Origin: Aliirhizobium smilacinae
GTDB taxonomy: Bacteria; Pseudomonadota; Alphaproteobacteria; Rhizobiales; Rhizobiaceae
Assembly (NCBI RefSeq): GCF_006335145.1
Contig: NZ_VDMN01000005.1
Span: forward strand, 338,510 to 402,509
Length of the DNA stretch: 64,000 nt
Direction: 5' to 3'
The position numbers and the translations under genes are program-made. Under the pieces are notes generated by a model that was given only the letters and a program-made list of their open reading frames with translations, was not told the origin of the DNA and did not search any database. This document shows, piece after piece, positions 52,070-61,504 of this stretch. Within the stretch, counting starts at the first letter, position 1; the number at the start of each line of letters is the position of its first letter.

Positions 52070-53251
52070 TCAGGCCATCTTGAGAATGGGGACATTGGTT
52101 GCATCACCAGACCGATCGACCTTGCTCTTGTTCCATCGATCGAAAGCTGCGCGACCTAGAATGGAGACGGATGTATCTTCCTGCGGGGCATGGACGAGCA
52201 CGGACTGGATGTCCCGAAAATGTCGTTCAAGGCCCAGATCGGCATTGAGGCCTGGATTGCCAATCCCGCGGACTGCCGTCTCCACGGCATTGCGGATTTG
52301 TCGGCCGGCAAGCAGCCTTGCCCGTATAAGCGGCTCCGCATCGCCGGTATTGTGCTCGAGTGCGCCAAAAATGATCTGGCGGGCGCCGGAGACAAGCAGA
52401 TCGATTTCGCCGGAAAGGGTCACGAACCGTTCGGTGCGGGCGATGGGATGGCCGAGATTGGCCGGCACGCGTTCATGCGCGAATTGGATGAAAGCAGCCT
52501 GTGCAGCCTCCGCAGCGCCGAGATAAATGGCGGTCAGTGCGAGATTGATCGCCGCATGGGCGCGGTTATCCTGTTGAGCCACCGACGGATCGACGAGATC
52601 GAGAGCGTTTTCTGCCGGGATTTCGACATTCTTATATTCGACGTCATGTGATCCGGTCGCCCGCATCCCGAGACTTTTCCAGTTCTCGATGACCTCGATA
52701 CCGGGCAGGCCGTTGGCCACGACAAAAGTTCCAACCCGCGACGGTACTTCGTCCGTATGCGCCCAGACGAGGAAATGGGTGAGTCCATGGGCACCCGTCA
52801 CGAAACGTTTGCGACCGGAAATCGACCAGCCGGCTGCCGTGCGGCACGCGATCGTCGCCGGCAGGCCACCGCGCGCCGGCGAGCCTAACTCAGGCTCCAC
52901 GCGCGCAGCATTCAGCAGCAGCGGCCGTTGCTTGGCCTCACCCAGCAGACGCCGGTAGAGATCATCTGGCCAATGGCTTTTTGTCGCCTGTCCCAGGTGG
53001 TTGAAGATTGTCATGGCGCTGATCAGGGCAACCGACGGGTCACCCCGCCCAAGTGCCGCAAGGATATGAGCGGCATCGCTCAGCGTCGCGCCTTCACCAC
53101 CATACCGGGTGGCCACGGTGCTTTCCAGCAGGCCGGCCTTATGAACGGCACGGATACCGGCCCAGGGAAACTGACCGGTCTGATCCGCATCGGGTGCGGC
53201 GTCTGCGAGGATGCGCGCGGTATCGTCGAGGACGGTTGGATCATGGGACAT
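52070..53251 (-). CDS. Acyl-CoA-dehydrogenase-fold monooxygenase (SoxC/DszC-like)
   Basis: A 393-residue flavoprotein of the acyl-CoA dehydrogenase superfamily, without the catalytic-base arrangement of true dehydrogenases obvious to me. The segment RKRFVTGAHGLTHFLVWA and the C-terminal NADLGLERHFRDIQSVLVH resemble DszC/SoxC-type desulfurisation monooxygenases. In a cluster with an FMN reductase and SsuD-like enzyme, oxidation of an organic sulfur compound is likely. It is flanked by gaps of 64 and 115 bases. Confidence 0.8.
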   Translation of the reverse strand: MSHDPTVLDDTARILADAAPDADQTGQFPWAGIRAVHKAGLLESTVATRYGGEGATLSDAAHILAALGRGDPSVALISAMTIFNHLGQATKSHWPDDLYRRLLGEAKQRPLLLNAARVEPELGSPARGGLPATIACRTAAGWSISGRKRFVTGAHGLTHFLVWAHTDEVPSRVGTFVVANGLPGIEVIENWKSLGMRATGSHDVEYKNVEIPAENALDLVDPSVAQQDNRAHAAINLALTAIYLGAAEAAQAAFIQFAHERVPANLGHPIARTERFVTLSGEIDLLVSGARQIIFGALEHNTGDAEPLIRARLLAGRQIRNAVETAVRGIGNPGLNADLGLERHFRDIQSVLVHAPQEDTSVSILGRAAFDRWNKSKVDRSGDATNVPILKMA

Positions 53252-53366
53252 GCGGTTCGAGGCTTTCCGGATTGCGATAGAGTTTTTCGCTCAAGAGAAA
53301 AATAAAAGATGTCGTGGTTCGCATGGAACAGGCGAAGGTCCGGCGCTCTGACCGGACCTTCCGCGC

Positions 53367-54470
53367 TCACGCAGCAGCTTTTCTCTTGGCTTCTTCCCGT
53401 TCACGAATGCCTTCGCGCACAAGCGGAAGGACATAACGCCCGTAATCGACTGCATCGTTGTAATTGTCATAACCGCGGATCGAGATCAGATCGGCGCCGA
53501 GATCGATGTAGTCGAGAATGGAGTCCGCGATCGTACGCGGCGAACCCACGAGTGCCGTAGTCGCACCGCTGGCATTGGTGGCCGTGACGGTCGGATACCA
53601 GAGGGCGCGGTCATGTACATCGCCGCGTTTGGCGATATCCAGAAGCCGCTGCGATCCGACATTGGCCGGTGGGGCCGCGTTGATCGGAGCACGTGCCAGA
53701 CCTTTCTGGCGGTTTGCGTTCAGCTGATCGAGGACCTTGTGTGCTTTCTCCCAGGCAAGCTCGTCGGTTTCGGCCACGATCGGCCGGAAGGTTACCCAGA
53801 TGCGTGGGCGATCCGTCCGACCGGCTTTTGCCGCCTCTGCATAGATACGTTCGATCTGCTGCTTCGTTTCGGCAAGCGGCTCGCCCCACAGCCCGAAAAT
53901 ATCGCAGAGAGAGCCACCGATGCGATAGGCGGCATCGGACGAACCACCGAGCGAGATCGGGATGAGCCCATTGGTCGGGCGCACGGCACTGCGGAACTGC
54001 TTGAATTGGTAATATTTCCCGTCGAAATCGAAGGGCTCCTTCGATGTCCAGGCGAGGCGCAGGATACGGATATATTCCTCCTGCCGCTCATAGCGCTCTT
54101 CCTTGTTGAGGAAGTCACCTTCACGCGCCTGCTCTTCGTCGCTGCCGCCGGCGATAAAGTGGACGACGACGCGGCCGCCGCTCAGTTGATCAAGCGTTGC
54201 CAGGGATTTGGCGGCAACCGTCGGATAGACGGTGTTGGGCCGCAGCGCCACGATGATCTTGATGTGCTTCGTATGCGCGAGCACCGTCGCGCCGAGCGTG
54301 AAAGGGTCGAAGGAGGAGGATGAGTAAGGGATCAGCGTATAGTTGAAGCCGTAATCATCCAGGGAACGAGCATAGCGCTCCAGAAAAAGTGGATCCACAG
54401 GGGCGTCGGGAATGGGGTTCAGGTCGTTTGACGCATTGGGGAAACTTACACTGATAAATTCCGCGGTCAT
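53367..54470 (-). CDS. Luciferase-like monooxygenase (SsuD-type alkanesulfonate monooxygenase)
   Basis: An FMNH2-dependent monooxygenase of 367 residues, LLM class. It shares with SsuD the segments IIVALRPNTVYPTVAAKSLA, TLDQLSGGRVVVHF and ISLGGSSDAAYRI, and the C-terminal TALVGSPRTIADSI. SsuD-type enzymes release sulfite from alkanesulfonates with reduced FMN from a partner reductase, which is present. A promoter element shared with the transporter operon lies about 70 bases upstream. Confidence 0.85.
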   Translation of the reverse strand: MTAEFISVSFPNASNDLNPIPDAPVDPLFLERYARSLDDYGFNYTLIPYSSSSFDPFTLGATVLAHTKHIKIIVALRPNTVYPTVAAKSLATLDQLSGGRVVVHFIAGGSDEEQAREGDFLNKEERYERQEEYIRILRLAWTSKEPFDFDGKYYQFKQFRSAVRPTNGLIPISLGGSSDAAYRIGGSLCDIFGLWGEPLAETKQQIERIYAEAAKAGRTDRPRIWVTFRPIVAETDELAWEKAHKVLDQLNANRQKGLARAPINAAPPANVGSQRLLDIAKRGDVHDRALWYPTVTATNASGATTALVGSPRTIADSILDYIDLGADLISIRGYDNYNDAVDYGRYVLPLVREGIREREEAKRKAAA

Positions 54471-54540
54471 GTGGGCTCCTTGAGGTTGCCGGCCGATGCG
54501 AAGAGGGTAAGCAGCGGCGGATTAATGAGGAAGACAGGTC

Positions 54541-54580
54541 GTTCTTTTTCTATGCAATATGTAGAAAATATTCACCGCAG
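54541..54580 (-). promoter_or_regulatory. Conserved upstream element, copy 1
   Basis: The plus strand reads TTCTTTTTCTATG-C-AAT, then 16 bases, then CCGCAG. The same blocks recur at 61271-61309 in front of the transporter operon with 15 bases between. The element lies 70 bases upstream of the SsuD-type gene and is probably a binding site for a sulfur regulator (for example a CysB/SsuR-type LysR protein), an inference. Confidence 0.55.
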
Positions 54581-54622
54581 CCGGCCGTGAAGTAGGTGGC
54601 CTTACCGCGACTGCGGTTGGAT

Positions 54623-55711
54623 TCAATGCTGCGGGGTAGGAGACCAGCCAAATGCTGGGGCGACGGTATGGGCGAGATCACTCAACAGCTGCAGGTTTTC
54701 GGCAAGGCCGAAGGCCGGTGGCAAAAAGAGAACCACTTCGTCTGCAGTGCTAAGGCCGGGATCGTTGAAAACAGCTTCGATCACCTGATCGGGCGTTCCC
54801 TGGAAGACGGGAGATATCTGCGCTCCGGCAGGTTGGCTCGGAGGCGCGAGCGCCCCCTTGGGCCGCGACGCGGCAATTCCGTTGATGCGGCGCTCGAGAT
54901 CGTAAGCGGCATATTTTTCACGTAGTTCGGTGGTCGTCCCGACGAGAATAGAAGCGGCGACGGCGACCGGTGGCGGCTCTGTCGTCCAGAGTCTGCGCCA
55001 GGTCGTACGGTAGACATCGATAAGGCGGGCCTGATACTCGCCGAATGTCTCGCCTTCGTCATGATCATGCAGGACGGTTCCTGAGATGAGCCCTATGCCG
55101 AGTTCGGCAGCCTGTACGGCTGAGCTGAGGCTTGCCGAACCCTGTCGAATGCGGGCGCGCAAGGTCGGGCTATAGGGTGTTACCCGCAACTCCGCACCTT
55201 GCGGCGCTCCCTGGCCCGCTTCGGTAACGGTATGAAGGACTTCGCCAGAGATGGCAGAGAGAAAGCGCGCCTGACGGCGTTTGGCTTCCGTGCGAGCGTC
55301 GGTATCGACGGTGCCGAAGACGGCGTCGAAAGCTCCGTTGGCTCCGGTTGCGATTGCCAGCTCGAGTCGGCCGTTGATCAGCAGATCCGTCGTTCCGGCA
55401 GCTTCTGCGAGCAAGATCGGGTCCTGGTACCGCATCGGGATGACCGCCGATCCGAGCGTGATGTGCTGGGTGTGCTGGCCGACGGCGGCGAAGAAGGGAA
55501 GCGGCGACGACAGATAGTGGTCGAAGTGTCGCTGATAGGCCCAGCCTGACTGGTAGCCCAGTTGCTCGGCCTGCTTGAACAGTTCGATCCCGTCGCGCAG
55601 CCCTTGCGCCGGACCCGCATCGTCATTGAACGAAACGCGTGTGTTGAAACCGAGCCGCTGTTTCGGACGAAACGAAGCAGGTAGAGTGCTGGTGGGCACC
55701 GCAATGGTCAT
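54623..55711 (-). CDS. Luciferase-like FMN-dependent monooxygenase
   Basis: An LLM-class flavoprotein of 362 residues, distinct from the SsuD-type enzyme. Features: WAYQRHFDHYLSSPLPFFAA, ITLGSAVIPMRYQDPILLAE and GRLELAIATGANGAFDAVFG. I recall a named subgroup (KPN_01858 family) that is encoded with oligopeptide-type ABC transporters, exactly the arrangement here. The start overlaps the ATPase stop (ATGA at 55708-55711). Its substrate is probably the imported sulfur compound. Confidence 0.82.
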   Translation of the reverse strand: MTIAVPTSTLPASFRPKQRLGFNTRVSFNDDAGPAQGLRDGIELFKQAEQLGYQSGWAYQRHFDHYLSSPLPFFAAVGQHTQHITLGSAVIPMRYQDPILLAEAAGTTDLLINGRLELAIATGANGAFDAVFGTVDTDARTEAKRRQARFLSAISGEVLHTVTEAGQGAPQGAELRVTPYSPTLRARIRQGSASLSSAVQAAELGIGLISGTVLHDHDEGETFGEYQARLIDVYRTTWRRLWTTEPPPVAVAASILVGTTTELREKYAAYDLERRINGIAASRPKGALAPPSQPAGAQISPVFQGTPDQVIEAVFNDPGLSTADEVVLFLPPAFGLAENLQLLSDLAHTVAPAFGWSPTPQH

Positions 55712-57432
55712 GCGATCTGCTCCTTTCGGAAAACTTGCCGGGGCTTCGGATGCGTCATGCGCACCGGATCGGCGATGCCGCCCGGGATCGAAGCCAGGAG
55801 TGATGCGGTGTAGGGATGTTGGGGATTGCCAAAAATATCCGCGACGGTCCCATGTTCGACGATGCTGCCTCGCTGCATGACGGAGACGGTGTGTGCGAGC
55901 TGGCGAACCAGCGCCAGATCATGCGAGACAAAAACATAGGTCAGGCCAAGCCTTGCCTGCAGTGACAGCAGAACCTCGACAATATCCGCCTGAACGCTGA
56001 CATCGAGTGCGGATGTGGGTTCATCGAGAACGATCACATCCGGTTTCAGGACCAGCGATCTTGCAATCGCCACACGCTGCCGCTGTCCGCCCGAAAGTGC
56101 GCCCGGCTTGCGGGTCAAAAGGTGTTCGTCGAGCCCGACATTGGCGATTGCCTGACGGACCTGCTCGGCCCTTTCTTTAGACGTTCCGATCTTGAAACGG
56201 TCGAGAGGCTCGCGAACCAGATGTTCGACGGTCCATGTCGGGTCCAACGAGGTAAACGGGTTCTGGTAGACGAGCTGAAGGTGCCGCCAGACGGCACGCA
56301 ACGACTCGCGGGAACGACCGGAAACTTGCTCCCCGGCGACCGAGATTTCACCGCTATCCGGTTCTTCGAGCCCAAGCAGAAGCCGGATCGTGGTCGTCTT
56401 GCCGGAGCCCGACTCACCAACCAGGGCATGAGTAGTGCCGGGGGCGACGGCGAAGGAGATATCGTTGACAGCTGTCAGTACCTTGCCATCGACCGTGAAT
56501 TTTTTCGTGACAGCGCTGACTTCGATCTTCGGGGCTTCCTCAGTACGGTGCAAACGCAAACCGGTCTCCCGCAGCCTCGCGTAACGATCCGGGTTGAGAG
56601 CCGGGACATCGGCGTGGAGTTTTCTGGCATAGGCTGACGACGGAGAAGAAAAGACCGCCGATGTCTTGCCCGCTTCCTGCACGACACCGTTTTTCAACAC
56701 GACGAGAGTATCCGTTCTCTCGGCAGCGATGGCGAGATCATGGGTGATCAGCAGCAGGCTGATATTCAGATCATGCTGCAAGCGGGAAAGGAGATCGAGA
56801 ATCCGCTTCTGGATCGTGACGTCTAGCGCAGACGTTGGCTCGTCGGCAACCAGAAGGGCAGGACGTGGCAGGACCGCAAGGCCGATCAGCACACGCTGCA
56901 GCATGCCGCCGGATAGTTGGTGAGGATAGGAATCATAGGCCCGCTGCGGGTTGTCGAGCCCTACCTTAGCGAATGTATCGAGGATCAGCGCCCTGCGGAT
57001 GGCTACGCTGGGTTCGTCGGTCAATGCTGCGGCTTCCATCGCCTGCACACCGATCGTGCGTACAGGGTTAAGTGCGTTGCCGGGGTCCTGCGGGACAAAG
57101 CCGATCTGTCGGCCGCGCAAGGGCCGGAACCGGCGTTCGGGGAGTGCCAGCAGGTTCTGCTCATTGAATTGCACAGCACCGGAGGCTCTTGCGCCGTTTG
57201 GAAGAAGCCGCAGCACGGCGCGGGCAATAGTCGATTTTCCGGAGCCGGACTCGCCGATCAGGGCGAGGCTTTTGCCGCGTCCGAGCTCGAACCCGACATC
57301 GTGAACGACATCCTGCCGCCCATAGGAAACCGACAGATTGTCGACGCGAAGAAGCGGTGCGGCTGGTTGTGGCGCGGGAGCAATGGTGATGGCGCGAATG
57401 AGAGTGTCGGTCAGTCTGTCTTGCGAAGCCAT
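55708..57432 (-). CDS. Oligopeptide-type ABC transporter, fused double ATPase (DppD-DppF)
   Basis: A 574-residue protein carrying two complete ATPase domains. The first (residues about 25-270) has Walker A GESGSGKST, signature LSGGMLQRVLIG and Walker B LLVADEPTSALDV; the second (about 300-565) has GESGSGKTT, LSGGQRQRVAIA and VIVLDEPTSALDV. The start at 57432 overlaps the permease by 22 bases and has AGGAT upstream; a longer frame to 57504 is less likely. Fusion of the two ATPases is a known variant of these importers. Confidence 0.87.
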   Translation of the reverse strand: MASQDRLTDTLIRAITIAPAPQPAAPLLRVDNLSVSYGRQDVVHDVGFELGRGKSLALIGESGSGKSTIARAVLRLLPNGARASGAVQFNEQNLLALPERRFRPLRGRQIGFVPQDPGNALNPVRTIGVQAMEAAALTDEPSVAIRRALILDTFAKVGLDNPQRAYDSYPHQLSGGMLQRVLIGLAVLPRPALLVADEPTSALDVTIQKRILDLLSRLQHDLNISLLLITHDLAIAAERTDTLVVLKNGVVQEAGKTSAVFSSPSSAYARKLHADVPALNPDRYARLRETGLRLHRTEEAPKIEVSAVTKKFTVDGKVLTAVNDISFAVAPGTTHALVGESGSGKTTTIRLLLGLEEPDSGEISVAGEQVSGRSRESLRAVWRHLQLVYQNPFTSLDPTWTVEHLVREPLDRFKIGTSKERAEQVRQAIANVGLDEHLLTRKPGALSGGQRQRVAIARSLVLKPDVIVLDEPTSALDVSVQADIVEVLLSLQARLGLTYVFVSHDLALVRQLAHTVSVMQRGSIVEHGTVADIFGNPQHPYTASLLASIPGGIADPVRMTHPKPRQVFRKEQIA

Positions 57433-58259
57433 CGGCTGATCCTGTTCACTGAGAGGACGGTTAAGATCGTGATGAAAGCGGGCGCATAAACGAGCCACGG
57501 CCATTTGAGGTAGTCCTTGCCGATCGAGATCAGCAGGCCCCAGTCGGAAGCCGGCGGTGGATCGCCGTAACCGAGGAAGGCAAGGCTGGCGATCACCAGG
57601 ATGGACTCACCGAATTGCAGGACTGCAAGCGGCAGCACCGAACGCGAGGCATTCGGCAGGACGTGGCGCCAGAGGATGTACCAGCGCGAACCGCCCGACA
57701 GAAACGCGGCCTCGACGAATGTCGCCTGTCTGGTCTTGATGACCTCCGCCCGCGTAACGCGTGCGAAGATGGCAACGGCCGATACGCCGGTGGCGATTGC
57801 GGCATTGATCGTCTCGAATCCGATGGCGGTGACGACGATGACCGCCAGCAGGAATTTCGGAATGGAAAGCAGGACATCGACAAGTCGTGCCAGAACGACA
57901 TCGACCCAGCCGCCGAGGAACCCCGCCAGCAATCCGATAAAGCCGCCGGCTAAAACGCCGATCACGACAGCGACAAGTGCGCTCGATACCGAAGACGCCG
58001 TGCCATAGACAACGCGGGCGTAAAGGTCGCGTCCGAGATGATCGGTACCGAACCAGTGCGCGGTGCTGGGACCAAGCAGCTTGTCCGCCGGAACGCCGAT
58101 GACCGGGCTGTAGGTCGTGAACAATTGCGGTGCGACCGACCAGGCAATGATGGTCGCAACAACCACGAAGGAAAGCGCGACAATCGCCGGCATACGAAGG
58201 GCTTCCGCCCAGCTGTTGCGAGTGGATGCCGACAGAGTCAAGTTTGAGGCGAAGGTCAT
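57411..58259 (-). CDS. Oligopeptide-type ABC transporter, permease (DppC type)
   Basis: Inner-membrane permease of 282 residues. It carries the FGTDHLGRDLYARVVYGTA motif of the DppC group and the EAA-like loop AFLSGGSRWYILWRHVLPN. The start overlaps the DppB-type permease stop (ATGA at 58256-58259). Confidence 0.88.
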   Translation of the reverse strand: MTFASNLTLSASTRNSWAEALRMPAIVALSFVVVATIIAWSVAPQLFTTYSPVIGVPADKLLGPSTAHWFGTDHLGRDLYARVVYGTASSVSSALVAVVIGVLAGGFIGLLAGFLGGWVDVVLARLVDVLLSIPKFLLAVIVVTAIGFETINAAIATGVSAVAIFARVTRAEVIKTRQATFVEAAFLSGGSRWYILWRHVLPNASRSVLPLAVLQFGESILVIASLAFLGYGDPPPASDWGLLISIGKDYLKWPWLVYAPAFITILTVLSVNRISRWLRKTD

Positions 58260-59266
58260 GATGTTACCGCCTTGGTTGATCCGATGGAGGGCTCATCGGC
58301 CGTGGTTGGGCGGCGTTTCTGCCCGCCAAGAATTTTTACGCGCGGGTCAAGCAGTGGGTAGAGAAGGTCGGCAACGAGATTGACGAGGACGAAGATCACG
58401 GCCCCGAGCGAGACGATTGCCTGCAGCACGGGCAGGTCCTGCGTGCTCACCGAACGTTGCACCAGGCTGCCGATGCCCGTTCGCCCGAAGACAGTCTCGG
58501 TGATCAGCGAACCGCCGAGAAGTTCGCCGATCGTAAGGGCGATGACGGTAACGACGGGCAGCGAGGCCGGTTTGAGCAGGTGCTTTGCGAAGAGGCGCGC
58601 CTGACCCAGGCCGCGGCTGCGGGCGACGGCGGCATATTCCTGCTCCGCCTCTTTATCGAGGTTTGCGATGAGAACTTCGGCGATCTGTGCCGAAATCGGG
58701 ATGCCGAGCGCGATCGCGGCAAACAGTGTCGCCCAGAAACTGTCGGGATTGATGACGCGGAAGATGCCCAGCTGGAAGCCGAAGAGATGGATCAGCACCA
58801 GGCCGATGACGAAATTCGGCACGGACAGGAACAGCGAAGGAAAACCACGCAGAAGGCCCTGTCCGTATCGTTTGGGAAGAAAACGGGTGCCGTAGGCGAC
58901 CACTATTGCCAGGATCAGCGCGACAGCCAGTCCCACAGAAGCAAGAATGAGCGTCGAGGGAAGAACTTCGCTGATCAGGGTCGATACGGGCCTGTTGGAC
59001 CGCATCGACATGCCGAGATCGCCGGTGAGAAAACCGGTCAGCGAGTTCCAGAGTTGAATGATGACCGGTTTGTCCAGACCCTGCGCGGCGATGATTTCGG
59101 CGATCTCTTCTTCGCTGAAACCGTTTTGCGGATTGCGCAGAACGCTGGTGATCGGGTCGCCAGGCAGGATGCTGACGACCACGAAAGTGAAGACATAGGC
59201 CAGCAGGATGACGACGACCGCCTGGCCGAGCCGTTTCGCGGCGTAGGTTAGGTAGGCATTGCTCAT
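58256..59266 (-). CDS. Oligopeptide-type ABC transporter, permease (DppB type)
   Basis: Inner-membrane permease of 336 residues with six helices and the opening YAAKRLGQAVVVILLAYVFT and VSILPGDPITSVL. I chose the ATG at 59266 (GAGG seven bases upstream); a TTG at 59305 overlapping the binding-protein stop is possible but would add 13 hydrophilic residues. It lies 35 bases after the binding-protein gene. Confidence 0.88.
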   Translation of the reverse strand: MSNAYLTYAAKRLGQAVVVILLAYVFTFVVVSILPGDPITSVLRNPQNGFSEEEIAEIIAAQGLDKPVIIQLWNSLTGFLTGDLGMSMRSNRPVSTLISEVLPSTLILASVGLAVALILAIVVAYGTRFLPKRYGQGLLRGFPSLFLSVPNFVIGLVLIHLFGFQLGIFRVINPDSFWATLFAAIALGIPISAQIAEVLIANLDKEAEQEYAAVARSRGLGQARLFAKHLLKPASLPVVTVIALTIGELLGGSLITETVFGRTGIGSLVQRSVSTQDLPVLQAIVSLGAVIFVLVNLVADLLYPLLDPRVKILGGQKRRPTTADEPSIGSTKAVTS

Positions 59267-59301
59267 GCCGGTGCCTCGCATTGGTTCGGTTGTGTTACGC
59301 G

Positions 59302-60957
59302 TCAATCGGCAATGAAGGCCGTGTAGTAGCTGGCATAGGCGACGCCGTTATAGACTTCGCCCTTGAGCGTCGGTGACTGCACGTAGATGCGCTGGACGAT
59401 CTGGGTGCGCGGGATGAAATAGCCTTGATCCAGAACGTATTCCTGCAATGTATCGAGGAGCGGGTTCCGCTCTTCGGCAGAACCGGCGCCGGCGATCTTG
59501 TCGCGCAGTCCGTTTAATGTCGTATCGCGGTCATCGAGAGCGAACCAATTCTCGCCATTGTTGGCATTGGTCAAAATGCCGGCGACGGTTCCCGCATCGA
59601 TGAAGCTGCGTGTCACCTCGTAGGTCGGAATTGCCGGGCCGCCGTATTTAACCTTCTCGCCGTAGGTGACCACGTCATAGGCCCGGATGTTGACCTTCCA
59701 GCCGAGCTTGCCGAGCTGCTGGGAGATGAGTTCGTCCACCGACTTGGAGGTGGCGAGATAAGGGTTTGAATGAAGCGTCAGCGTCAGAGGTTTGCCGTCC
59801 TTGACACGAATGCCGTCAGCGCCCTTTACCCAGCCTGCTTCGTCCAGAAGCTTTTCCGCCTTGTCGGGATGATAAGCCAATAATGCACCATGGTCGGTGG
59901 CGCCGGGCACGTTGCTTTGGATGAAGGACGTCGGCAACTTCCAGTCAGGCGTATAGACCGTGTCGATGATTTCCTGACGGTTGATGCCGGTCTGCAGCGC
60001 CTGACGGACCTTGACGTCATCATAGGGTGCAATCTTCGTGTTGACCGCCCACCCATTGACGAAACCGAGATAACGCGGCGTTGCAATCGTAAAGCCTTCT
60101 TCCTTTAGCGACTTCAGTTCCTGGGGGGATGCGTTGTAGGCGACATCAGCCTGACCGGACTGGACCGAGGCGACCCGGATCGACGGTTCGGACACCAGCT
60201 TGTAGGTGATGCTATCGAGGAAGGCCGGGCCGGTATGGCCGACGGCCGCAGGCCCCCAGTTGTAGTCCTTACGCTTGACCAGCGTCACATGATCGCCTTC
60301 CTTCCAGCTCTCGACCACATAGGGTCCGCTGCCGGCGGTCTTGCTCAGGTCGGCCTGTTCGGAAGCGGGCTGCCCAATGCTTTTGGGCGAGATCAGGATC
60401 GAGCCGTGATAGCCCAAAGTCGGGATGAACCCGAGTGTCGGCTTCTTGAAGAACACTTTTACCGTGGACGCGTCGACTGCTTCAGCGCGATCATAGGTCT
60501 TGGGAAAGAGACCAATCGGGTTGATGCCTTCGTTCTTGCGACCGGCATACCAGATGTCGAGATTGGCAACCACGGCGGCTGCATCGAGCGGCGCGCCATC
60601 GGAGAAGGTCACGCCATTTTTGAGATAGAGCGTGAACTCGGTGGCGTTGTCGTTCTGCTCCCAGCGCTCGGCGAGCCAGGGGCTGACCTTGCCTTCGGCA
60701 TCGACATAAAGGAGCTTGTCGGTGACATGGCCCCAGATATGACCCTGGAAGCTGGAGATCGCGCTATTGTTGGGGATCCAGCTATCTCCGAGGGAGTCGA
60801 TCAGGAAGGTGATGTCACCTCCGTCTTTCGGAGTGTCGGCTGCCTGAGCCGGAGTAAAGCCTGTCGCCGAGACGAGAAGGGCGGCGGCAGCCACTGCGGA
60901 TGTCGTGATCAACAGACGGCGCCGGGAAAGGCTGAGGAGGGAAGAACGTTCGGTCAT
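59302..60957 (-). CDS. Oligopeptide-type ABC transporter, substrate-binding protein
   Basis: First gene of the organosulfur transporter operon, 551 residues, family 5 binding protein. The N-terminus shows a twin-arginine-like signal (LSLSRRRLLITTSAVAAAA) with cleavage near AQAADTPKD. Family features include SDGAPLDAAAVVANLDIW and APYDDVKVRQALQTGINR. Proximity to two LLM enzymes suggests an organosulfur ligand, perhaps glutathione-like or a sulfonated peptide. Confidence 0.87.
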   Translation of the reverse strand: MTERSSLLSLSRRRLLITTSAVAAAALLVSATGFTPAQAADTPKDGGDITFLIDSLGDSWIPNNSAISSFQGHIWGHVTDKLLYVDAEGKVSPWLAERWEQNDNATEFTLYLKNGVTFSDGAPLDAAAVVANLDIWYAGRKNEGINPIGLFPKTYDRAEAVDASTVKVFFKKPTLGFIPTLGYHGSILISPKSIGQPASEQADLSKTAGSGPYVVESWKEGDHVTLVKRKDYNWGPAAVGHTGPAFLDSITYKLVSEPSIRVASVQSGQADVAYNASPQELKSLKEEGFTIATPRYLGFVNGWAVNTKIAPYDDVKVRQALQTGINRQEIIDTVYTPDWKLPTSFIQSNVPGATDHGALLAYHPDKAEKLLDEAGWVKGADGIRVKDGKPLTLTLHSNPYLATSKSVDELISQQLGKLGWKVNIRAYDVVTYGEKVKYGGPAIPTYEVTRSFIDAGTVAGILTNANNGENWFALDDRDTTLNGLRDKIAGAGSAEERNPLLDTLQEYVLDQGYFIPRTQIVQRIYVQSPTLKGEVYNGVAYASYYTAFIAD

Positions 60958-61270
60958 GGGGCGATCCTGATGGGTTGGGCGTAGCTTGTGTCTGCAGAAT
61001 TCTTACCGAGCGCACGCAAGCTCATCCGCGATGCGGGAAAATTGCGCGCGGCAACCCGTTGCCGCTCCTTGCCGAGCAGGCGAATGCCTGGATAAAAATC
61101 CTGATGAGTGGGGTGCAGCGTTGCCGCTGTCAGACAGCCTTGGACGGCTGTTTCGAGCGGAGAGCGCAATCGGCGGTACATATTCCGTTCATGACGCGGT
61201 CCTTTTGCTTTTCGACAAGAAGATCATGGCGCACAGCCTATCAGCACAGCGCCACGGAGAAAGACTGGTT

Positions 61271-61309
61271 ATTCTTTTTCTATGGAATTAATGGATTAAT
61301 TTGCCGCAG
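61271..61309 (-). promoter_or_regulatory. Conserved upstream element, copy 2
   Basis: The plus strand reads TTCTTTTTCTATG-G-AAT, then 15 bases, then CCGCAG, matching the element at 54541-54580 in sequence, order and nearly in spacing. It lies upstream of the organosulfur transporter operon (first start 60957). Confidence 0.55.
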
Positions 61310-61450
61310 TTTGTGAGGTCATTGGGATTGGTGTTTCAGAGGTGTTGGAGATTGGTTGTGGAGCGCCTGGACGATATGCCCCGAAGGAAACCATGCCGAG
61401 CTAGCAAGCCTGCTAGATCTTGCTCTCTGCGGACCCATCATTGCTTTTAA

Positions 61451-61476
61451 CCGGTCACTTCCCGCCGAGTAACCGG
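61451..61476 (-). terminator. Hairpin downstream of the molybdoenzyme gene
   Basis: CCGGT-C-ACT pairs with AGT-A-ACCGG around an eight-base loop (one mismatch), 29 bases past the molybdoenzyme stop. On the minus strand it is followed by TTAAAAGC, so the U-run is weak. Confidence 0.4.
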
Positions 61477-61504
61477 GAGCGCAAGGCTGGCCGACCGTTC
61501 GCGT

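Larger units (their letters stand above)
60958..61504. other. Intergenic region between the sulfur operons
   Basis: About 550 bases with no convincing gene. It contains the promoter element at 61271-61309, an inverted repeat CTAGCA-AGCC-TGCTAG (61401-61416) and a hairpin at 61451-61476. Minus-strand frames between 60954 and 61181 have no family resemblance. The distance from the element to the transporter start (about 310 bases) leaves room for a long leader. Confidence 0.5.

Noticed and set aside
60954..61181. 75-codon minus-strand frame in the leader of the sulfur transporter operon
   Set aside because: No family resemblance and no clear ribosome site; it could only be a leader peptide, which I cannot support.
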